From Flaccisagitta enflata (taxonomy: Eukaryota > Chaetognatha > Sagittoidea > Aphragmophora), in the NCBI GenBank assembly GCA_965153355.1, contig OZ231126.1, forward strand, positions 45,136,001-45,200,000: 64,000 nt of DNA, in the 5' to 3' direction. A program made the translations under genes and the position numbers. Below, piece after piece: positions 56,548-64,000 of this stretch. Below the pieces are notes generated by a model. The model was not told the DNA's origin and searched no databases. It worked only from the letters and a program-made list of their open reading frames with translations. Every line of letters begins with the position of its first letter. Position 1 is the first letter of the stretch.

Positions 56548-56705
56548 TGTAGTCGCGGACACGCGACTCTACACCTTGCCGTGTCGGTCGGTAGGTCGGT
56601 AGATCAGTCGGTAGGTCCATCACATTTTTGAATTCCAAGCGGTATTCGCATTACTGCTCCTTCCCAACTGTCCGCGACTGGATTGCCGTGTATCCGGCCT
56701 TGTTC
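56548..56705 (-). mobile_element. Short element, subfamily B, reverse
   Basis: GTCGCGGACACGCGACTC, ACACCTTGCCGTGTCGG, GGTAGGTC units, GAATTCCAAGCGGTATTCGC and CGTGTATCCGGCCTTG. Confidence 0.9.
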
Positions 56706-57357
56706 TAGGAGAGAGTAGAACACCAAAATTTAGTATTCATTTCAATTTTGACTATTTTGGAGTTTTTAAACAATTTGGAGATTTATGCATATGGTGTTTT
56801 GAGATCCCAAGAGTTTCTCCTGTGATTCCAACAGGGTCGGCAATCAGTCTGGCCACTTTTGATACTTGCTCTGCCATGGATCAATATTTCAACAATAAGT
56901 CTAAAGAAAAATACAAAAATTCTGACTTTTCTCAATTTTGGATCATTTTGACCTCTTTTTGGGTCCCTTAAGTAATATGTTTATTCACACGGAAGTGTAG
57001 CACGTAACAAATGGACTATAAACTAAGTACAATTATGGCATCGCTTCTCGACAATGATAGGTGAATTCAGTTAAATGAAATCGTACATGACTAAATGAGG
57101 CAAGAGAATCATTGACTGATTTAACCAAAGGCATTCACGAGGGAGTCACGAGGGCATTTCTTGCCCCGTTGAAGAAAGCTTGATTAAGTATCCTTTGGGA
57201 GCCCCATGGAGGTCCCATCCTCCATTTTAATGTTGATTCATGTTCTCCAAGTGAATATCCTTCAAATAAGACCACTTGCATATTTTTTGATCCATTCATA
57301 AAAATGTTATGAAGGAAACCAAGTGAATCAGTCAAAATGGAAGGCAAATTCCTTTTT
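56706..57357. other. Non-coding sequence
   Basis: No supported gene. Confidence 0.4.
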
Positions 57358-57602
57358 AGGGGGGTGGGGGGGGGGGGGGGTGGCGGTCACAATTTCTCCA
57401 TGTCCCAGGCCTTGATTGAAGACAGAACAGTGATACAACATCGATTTTGAGCCAAACTGCAAAATACATAAGCTTTTTTCCGATTTTTCACTCAAAACCC
57501 CTGGCCTAACGTAGAGGGAGAAAGAGAAGAAGGAGAAAATCCCCCATATGTGTGAAAGCATAGGTCATCGACCCCTTTGGGGCCGCTGCCCTGCTCCCCC
57601 TT
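57358..57602. repeat. Family D segment, inverted
   Basis: G14 run, GGTCACAATTTCTCCATGTC, ACATCGATTTTGAGCC, TCACTCAAAACCCCTGGCC and GACCCCTTTGGGGCCGCTGC: the reverse order of the D blocks at 52740-53100 and 54870-55010. Confidence 0.7.
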
Positions 57603-57656
57603 CAACTTCAAGCACAACCTACTCAGGAGGGCACGGGTACCGCTAACCATCTAACG

Positions 57657-58250
<594 letters not shown>

Positions 58251-58252
58251 TA

Positions 58253-58655
58253 CTATGCGGATAAAAAAAAGACGCACCTATTTGTTTATTGATAAAAAAG
58301 ATACAAAAAACAACTTAAAGTATTTTCAACAAAATCATTTTTGAAGATTTTCAAAAAATCTTTCATTCTAGATTCATACCAGGTCTGCATCTCAAACGGT
58401 TTAGAAGCTGGAGCTCTGCAAAGAGTCACATTATTTTGCTAAAATTCATTTTTTACATAGAGATTGCTAAACTGAAATGGGCAATGTTTTCATTCAAACT
58501 AATGCCATTTCTAAACAAAAGAAGATACCAAATTAGCGTCAAATGAAAATAATTTTGAAGGGCTTTCAAATGGTCTGAGATTGTAACTACTTATCTTGAG
58601 ATTTATTAGTATCATTAGCCATTTAGAAGTGCGTCTTTTTTTTTTATCCGCGTAG
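58253..58655. mobile_element. Tc1/mariner-type MITE
   Basis: TA at 58251-58252 and 58656-58657. The ends CTATGCGGATAAAAAAAAGA and CTACGCGGATAAAAAAAAAA run inward from both sides to GACGCAC. A partial relative lies at 5575-5745. Confidence 0.85.
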
Positions 58656-58657
58656 TA

Positions 58658-59330
58658 AGTCTAAGAGGAAAAGCTGGAAATTTTTCGCGAAGCTCCATCT
58701 CAGCGGTTCGCGTCTCACCTTGTCCTTGAGGCGAGAGGCACGTGACACCTGGTCAACGCGTCAATCCTCATTTAAGACGAATTTTCAATTATAAGATCAA
58801 CTTCCTCAGACAATCCTCTCATAATACTTCCTATAAAGAGACGATTTTACATCCTCATTACTTCTTCATGATTGATTCTCAACTTGATATCCTTTTCGGT
58901 AATATTTCTCACCTTCAAGGAGAATTTTGACAGTCAATGACATGTCAAATATCGGATTCGATGAGAAATTTCAATTTCGAGTGGTTTATAGTAGAATTGA
59001 CATTTGAATAAAGATATCGTGATCTCTATAGTATTATAACTTAAATTTTTGACCTGATAGAACGTCATTTTTACTTTTTAGTTATGGCCAAAATAAAATA
59101 AATCAAATCTGTGAAGGGGAATAAGATTATTGTGCAATGTCTGTGACAATTTCGTCGAAAATATCTAAATCCTGTTTGGTTAGAATCATTGATGGTATTA
59201 ATCTGGGTCTATAGGACTCATAGATTAGATAGGCTTATGAAAGTTGTAACAACATTGCCCTTATAAAAGGAGGCCAGAATTCTCCAATTAACAAAGGATG
59301 AAAGCCTTGCAAGCTTTCAATGGTGTTTAT
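58658..59330. other. Non-coding sequence
   Basis: No supported gene. AGGTCTGGTATGAATC-type words belong to the MITE just upstream. Confidence 0.4.
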
Positions 59331-59640
59331 AGGGCTGATAGGTCTCACATAGAGCTTTTAAAAGTCGGCTGATTTAGGGTTTGAGAGGCCTTAATCAGGA
59401 TCTGAGAGGCCTAATCAGGGGGCTGAGAGGCCCCATTTGGGATCAGAGACAGAGGGGCCAGGAGGGCCTGGTTTGGGGCTACAGGGGGGGGGGCAGGTGA
59501 CGACGAAACACCGGATCTGGGGCCGCTACCAAAAGAGAAGAAGGAGAATTTTTTCCAAGTGTGAGAAAGCATCTAGGTAGAAATTTCTTCGTATGTGTGG
59601 AAGCGTAGGTCATCAGCCTCTTAGGGGCCGCTGCCCACAA
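59331..59640. repeat. Family D minisatellite and flank
   Basis: Units like GGGTTTGAGAGGCCTTAATC (59350-59480), a G9 run, then GGCCGCTACC and TAGGTCATCAGCCTCTTAGG as in the other D copies. Confidence 0.65.
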
Positions 59641-59732
59641 TCCAATAAACGATGAATCTGATACGGCACGTATATCACGTTTGAACTATAGTTCCCCGCC
59701 GAACACTTTCTCGTAGCCAAGTCGACGAAGGA

Positions 59733-59739
59733 TATAAAA
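59733..59739 (+). promoter_or_regulatory. TATA box of the phospholipase A2 gene
   Basis: TATAAAA within GATATAAAAG, about 180 bp before the start codon of exon 1. Transcription would be expected to start near 59760-59770, giving a leader of about 145 bp. Confidence 0.65.
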
Positions 59740-59911
59740 GTGCGTCATCCAAAACTGCGCAAAAACGTCACGAACATACATTCAACGTAAAACTAACAGA
59801 ATAATTTCTTTCGAAAAAAAAAAAAAGAATTATAAAAAATCATCTACCTTGTTCGTCGGAAAAAACGAACTGCGTTTTTTCTCTTTTTGGTCGACTTCAA
59901 TAAGAATAAAG

Positions 59912-60074
59912 ATGAAAGCCACTTTCTCCGCCGTTTCCGTTGCTACTTTGACAGTCATCCTCAATGTGATATTTTTCTGTGATGCTGACAACAAATCAGC
60001 TTTTCGATTGGAGCAATTTTACAGCCGAGTAGCCAAATCGAAATTTATCAGGAAAAAACGTGCAATTTACGATG
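59912..60074 (+). CDS. Group III secreted phospholipase A2, exon 1
   Basis: This exon encodes the signal peptide, propeptide and first residues of a bee-venom-type secreted phospholipase A2, which hydrolyses the sn-2 ester of phospholipids outside the cell. ATG at 59912 is the first in the leader. Residues 1-25 are a signal peptide (hydrophobic core SVATLTVILNVIFF, then a small residue). A short propeptide ends in the basic pair K-K-R, after which the mature enzyme should begin A-I-Y-D. The exon ends in phase 1 at GTAAGT (60075), immediately followed by the (GT)n tract of intron 1. Joined as modelled, four exons give 344 residues. Confidence 0.82.
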
Positions 60075-60076
60075 GT

Positions 60077-60170
<94 letters not shown>

Positions 60171-60325
60171 TGGTGGGTTTTGATGACGCAAAGCAGCGCC
60201 CATAAGCCATGGAAACCAAATGTAAACAATCAACATAGAGATAGACTGTGGTGTAAACAGACCAGTAAACACGACTACAATCATTCATCGTGTTTTTTTT
60301 TTATGTTTTGTTTTGTTTTTGAAAG
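60075..60325 (+). other. Phospholipase A2 gene, intron 1 with (GT)n at the donor
   Basis: 251 bp, phase 1. About 46 GT units begin within the donor itself (GTAAGTGTGTGT) and run to about 60168. The acceptor is TTTTTGAAAG. Confidence 0.8.
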
Positions 60326-60488
60326 GGACCAAATGGTGCGGACGAGGAAATATTGCAAAGCATTATCACGACCTGGGTGCTCTAAAGGAAGTTGACAAAT
60401 GCTGTCGGGCACATGACCATTGCGAGCATTACATCAGTCCCGGTGAAACAAAATATGGCATCAAAAACACCAACGATAACGATAACAT
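60326..60488 (+). CDS. Group III secreted phospholipase A2, exon 2 (catalytic)
   Basis: The catalytic exon. It opens with the calcium-binding loop TKWCGRGN (family pattern W-C-G-x-G), then DLGALKEVDKCCRAHDHC, where the His-Asp pair in C-C-R-x-H-D is the active site. GETKYGIKNT matches the conserved segment after the site. It enters in phase 1 and leaves in phase 2 at GTAATT (60489). All residues needed for catalysis and calcium binding in this family appear intact. Some group III enzymes are venom components and others are housekeeping enzymes; the sequence alone does not say which this is. Confidence 0.95.
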
Positions 60489-60663
60489 GTAATTTCAAAA
60501 CGTTGATGTTGAAAAGAGAAAAGAATGCATTGTTTATATTTTCATTTCTGTTGTTTTTTTTTGTTTTTGTTTTGTTTTTGTTTTTGTTTTTGTTTTTGTT
60601 TTTGTTTTTGTTTTTGTTTTTGTTTTTGTTTTTGTTTTTGTTTTTGTTTTTGTTTTTGTTTTT

Positions 60664-60704
<41 letters not shown>

Positions 60705-61870
60705 TGTTTTTGTTTTTGTTTTCATATTTGTTGATTTACGTTTTTTGATGTTGTTTTTGTTTTTTTTTATTTATTTTTTATTTGCGTGCCCACGTCTCTA
60801 CAACCCACTCTGCCCGTATGTCAATCTCTCCGTCCGTCCGTCTGTTCCGCTGTCCCTTTGTCCATTCGTCCATCAGTCCATCTCACAAAGGGCAGAGAAT
60901 CTTTTTTTAATGCATATAGGGGCATTCTTTCTTTCAATATCTTTTTAGCTTCCATCGTGCATCATAACCTGTTGGAGGTAGAGGAACATGATTTGGTTGA
61001 ATTATCCCATTCCATGTACAGCTTATTGGAAGCCAAAGCAAAGTTTCAGCTTATGTTTCAATAGAGGGAGAAAAAAAATTCTATTCCCGCCTATTTCCGT
61101 CAAAAACTTTATACCAATTTGTAGATCTTCTCATAACAAATCTAAATATGTAATCTTTTCCTGCTACTTTTCTGCACTTTAAGAGAAAAAGCTCATGAAA
61201 AAGTTGTTGCAAAGCAGCTCTTTCCCAATCATTGGTGACCAACTTAGGAGATACGCCGTTTGATATAGATCTTGGTGATAACATCACACTCACAAATTGA
61301 CCAATGAGAAGTAAGGCACTACCAACCAGAGATTTGCCTCAGTTTTGGGTGATGTTAAAGGCCAGGTACTCTCTTGCTTTCGGTGCCTGTCATCGAATTT
61401 ATCATCGATTTCCCAAACTGTAATCACTGATCTTTTGTTGAGAACAACAAACATGACATCTGTTAATAAATAGAAGAAGTTGTGAGGCTGATTTCTTCAA
61501 ACAATTACTTTCAAGACTAAACGCAGATCTGTGTCCCTCAGTGCATCTGTCGCTCCGTCTGTCGCTCCGTCCGTTAGTCAGTCAAACTTTATCTTTTATG
61601 TCACTTGAAGTCATCTGAAGTCATTTTAAGTCGTTTATTTGTCGTTATATGTCTTAAAAAGATTGAGCCATTTTAGTCTTTTGCGTCATTTTACGTCAAT
61701 CTTTTCAGTCAGTTTAAGTTATTTTCAGTCATTTAAAGCCTTTTAAACTCAATTCAATACATCTTAAGTTATTCGCGTCCCACACGCGACATATAGGTGT
61801 TGGCCTTGTTGATAGCAAAGTGCCGTAGTTCCATTGTACGATTGCGTTATATCACCATATTCCTCTTCAG
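60489..61870 (+). other. Phospholipase A2 gene, intron 2 with (TTTTTG)n and element copies
   Basis: 1382 bp, phase 2. It holds a (TTTTTG)n tract with a TTTTCG block (60560-60722), an element remnant at about 60778-60890 (GCGTGCCCACGTC, CCGTCCGTCTG), and a reverse A2 element at 61500-61812. A 37-codon open stretch after an acceptor-like site at 60950 does not fit the phase. Confidence 0.75.
61500..61812 (-). mobile_element. Short element, subfamily A2, reverse (inside phospholipase intron 2)
   Basis: CGCTCCGTCTGTCGCTCCGT, AGTCATTTTAAGTCGTTT-type repeats instead of the AATGACTTAG decamer, and the end ATATAGGTGTTGGCCTTGTT. It is a diverged copy. Confidence 0.7.
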
Positions 61871-62020
61871 ATTCGCCTGTAAGTGTGAGAATGATTTCAG
61901 ACGTTGCTTAAACGCGACCAACACTCCCAAAGATGCAACACTTGTTTCCGACTTATACTCGTTTTGGACTTCTTCTTTTTGCTTCACATATGGTAGTGTA
62001 GCCATTCGCGAAACACCCTG
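61871..62020 (+). CDS. Group III secreted phospholipase A2, exon 3
   Basis: The CKCENDFRRCLNA segment matches the C-x-C-D-x-x-F-x-x-C-L block that follows the active site in this family. Two further cysteines (one in SSFCFTYG) fit the disulphide pattern. The acceptor TCCTCTTCAG gives a phase-2 join to exon 2, and the exon leaves in phase 2 at GTAGGT. The usual C-terminal block of the family is only loosely matched in this and the next exon, so the protein is divergent here. Confidence 0.88.
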
Positions 62021-62556
62021 GTAGGTTACTGCGAATATATGCAACCGTCCTCTTTCAGTAGATATAGTGGATTAATAGCAACACGATTTTTAGTCACTCG
62101 CTAAATGCTACTTAAGGGACTCTTTAGGAAATTAGGTGCGAATTTCGGAGGTCGGTCTGTAACGCGAATGTTAAACACATGAAATTCATGACAGGGTGCT
62201 TTCATAGATTTAGGAGAGCAATTTGCAAAGGGGCATTCAGGTTTTGTTTCAAGTCCGACAGCTTATGTCAGTCTGACAGAGTCAGATGTCTTTTTAGCTA
62301 TCTTACTGTATCACTTAGATCTAAAACACCAATTTTATCATCGAAACCTACACTAAATCCAACAAATATGAACCGATTTATTTTCCTCTCTTTTTCTTTT
62401 ATCCATTTTAAGAATTTTTTTTAAAGCTTTTCTTCTGAAAAATGAGTCTGACAGACTCCTCAGTCCGACAACAGGGCCTTTCTCTGAAGGCCCTGAAGGC
62501 CCTCCTCCCACATCCATGGGTGCTTTACTCAGGTTTTGTATTTCATTAAAAATCAG
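62021..62556 (+). other. Phospholipase A2 gene, intron 3
   Basis: 536 bp, phase 2, from GTAGGT to AAAATCAG. It contains no recognisable element. Confidence 0.65.
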
Positions 62557-63115
62557 GCACCTCTGGTGGACGTCGTATTATACGGAAAAATGCGAACCCG
62601 AAATTAGGATGCATCTGCGTAGATTGCCATCAAAATGCAAAGACCTGTGGGCCGAATTTGTCCTATCCACGACTAAGAAGAGCAGAACCGGAACCGCCCT
62701 GCCAATTCTCAGCGCGTCCCCGCCATCCACCTTTACAACTAACTCAACTACGACAAAAGTTGCGTTGCCGGTAACAGAGCAAAATAAGCTGAACACGTCG
62801 CAAGCCGTAAAGAGCGATGAAGTTTCTACGTCCCCATTGCTGACGTCGACCGTTGAAAAAGATACAACAAACGCAGTATCAGCATCGTTCCGAACATTAA
62901 CAGTGACACTTTCCTCCGAATTCGGTGGTTCCACCATCAAGTCTGCTGGAGAGAATACAATGGCAGACTTCAGTAACGCAGCGATTTTGATGACTCAAGA
63001 AACTCCTCAGCGTCAATTGACGTCCCAGTTTCCAAAGGATGCAAAACCTTCGAACGCAAACCGACCGTGGTACAATTGGTTAACATGCAACTACTATGTT
63101 AAGATTTCGTGTTGA
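62557..63115 (+). CDS. Group III secreted phospholipase A2, exon 4 with Ser/Thr-rich tail
   Basis: The phase-2 acceptor yields a Trp codon across the junction and then HLWWTSYYTEKCEPEIRM, plausibly the end of the enzyme domain. After about 40 residues the composition changes to a tail of about 130 residues very rich in Ser, Thr and Ala (for example STFTTNSTTTK) that looks heavily O-glycosylated or disordered. It ends with a Trp/Tyr/Cys-rich stretch (RPWYNWLTCNYYVKISC) before TGA at 63113-63115. Classical bee-venom-type enzymes lack such a tail, although animal group III enzymes can carry C-terminal extensions. A further unrecognised intron within this exon is possible. Confidence 0.7.
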
Positions 63116-63350
63116 TATATCTTAGGATACTATCGTCACCGTTTGTAGAAAAAAAAAGATAAACTGATAAAGTAAAAACTGTGCTATTGTGTAGAAACCC
63201 AACATGATCTATTCCTTACCAGTTACCAAATACCAATGTTCATTTCCTTCTTAATGTCGCCGGAAGCGTGCCATATACCACGTAACATATCAATGATTTG
63301 CTAGCATTTTTACCCCATATGCATACTTCTACCATACGTCGCTCCGTCTT
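63116..63350. other. 3' flank of the phospholipase gene
   Basis: AT-rich. I found no perfect AATAAA, only variants such as GATAAA at 63159-63175. Confidence 0.45.
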
Positions 63351-63563
63351 TTTAGTCGCGTGCACGCGACTCTACAACCCGCTTTGTCTGTCTGTCGGTC
63401 GGTCGGTCGGTCGGTCGGTCGGTCGGTCGGTCACACTTTCCTTTTTTTAATGATTTTATTTTTTTGACCTCACTGCTCCTGCCCACTTGGTCTGGTGACC
63501 TCAAATATGGCCCCTGCCCACCCGCACGCGACTTCGGCAGCCGTGTATCCGGCCTTGTTCTTG
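63351..63563 (-). mobile_element. Short element, subfamily A, reverse, near-consensus
   Basis: The best-preserved copy: palindrome GTCGCGTGCACGCGAC, ACTCTACAACCCGCTTTG, nine GGTC-type units, CACTGCTCCTGCCCAC, GACCTCAAATATGGCCCC, CGCACGCGACTTCGG and GTGTATCCGGCCTTG. Confidence 0.92.
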
Positions 63564-64000
63564 TCTTTCCTCCTTTCATTTTTCCTTAGCTGCTTTTTTG
63601 TTTCTGGTAATAAAAGTCGTCCAAAATTTTTAAAAGATATCTGTTCATCAAGTATTTGGAACCGTTGGCACACCCAAATTTCTCAATGATTGATGATGAC
63701 AACTTTTCTCGAATTATGATAGAAAAGCTAAAAAGAGGCTGTTTCAAGAAACGACCCATTATTACCAAACTCAGCCAGATTGGGTATGATGCAGGCCAGA
63801 GTTGATAAGACCAATTTTGTCTTTGATGAGGGGGGTGAAAGAGAGGGGGTGAAAGAGAGAGAATACTATTTCTGAGTCTCAAAAAGGAGGAAAGAAAAAG
63901 CAAAAAGTCGCTTGCCAAAAAAGGAAAAACGCAAACTTGAAAACGGAAACTCAAATTGACAGATCAAAAATTTTTAAGTCCAAAGGTCTTAAAAGAAGAA
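63564..64000. other. Non-coding sequence
   Basis: I see no gene or recognisable repeat up to the window end. Confidence 0.4.

Noticed and set aside
60950-61063. Possible extra exon inside phospholipase intron 2
   Set aside because: It has an acceptor-like site and 37 open codons, but joining it to exon 2 in the required phase hits a stop within seven codons, and the direct exon 2 to exon 3 join already fits the family pattern.

Overview
This is a gene-poor stretch of an invertebrate animal genome. GT-AG introns, a multi-exon DEG/ENaC channel gene, a multi-exon group III (bee-venom-type) secreted phospholipase A2 gene and a BEL/Pao LTR retrotransposon all point to a metazoan. I cannot name the species or the phylum. 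Two genes are well supported. A third, zinc-finger-like locus is a wreck broken by two transposon insertions. By my sum, about 8 kb of the 64 kb is simple-sequence tract.

Layout. 1-7.7 kb holds short mobile elements, one nearly full-length inverted repeat (998-1615) and several microsatellites. 7789-12844 is a five-exon DEG/ENaC-type channel gene on the plus strand, with a 3.1-kb first intron full of repeats. 13167-23336 is a complete BEL/Pao element on the minus strand: 552-bp LTRs differing at five positions, a perfect 5-bp target duplication, gag, protease-RT-RNaseH-integrase, and an additional coiled-coil/RG-rich ORF3 after integrase. 23.3-40.4 kb is a microsatellite and mobile-element region, including a 1.3-kb GTAAGTAT-type satellite. 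40.7-41.1 kb is a degraded coding fragment. 45.6-47.0 kb is the zinc-finger-like pseudogene. 47.2-58.7 kb holds further MITEs, long CAA and TTG tracts in inverted order, a Transib-like non-autonomous transposon and a foldback family. 59733-63115 is the four-exon secreted phospholipase A2 gene with its TATA box. The end is one more short element.

The commonest repeat is a roughly 150-220 bp element, seen about 20 times in three subfamilies called A, B and C here. In forward orientation one end reads ACAAGGCCGGATACACGGC. The other end is a palindrome (best form GTCGCGTGCACGCGAC) followed by TAAAA. Between them lies a variable ACCG/ACGG tetranucleotide array. This architecture recalls non-autonomous Helentron-type elements (HINE, DINE-1, bivalve pearl), but that assignment is inference. 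Tc1/mariner-type MITEs with TA target duplications are the second large class.

The two host genes are independent: one encodes a membrane cation channel, the other a secreted enzyme. Nothing in the window suggests they work together.
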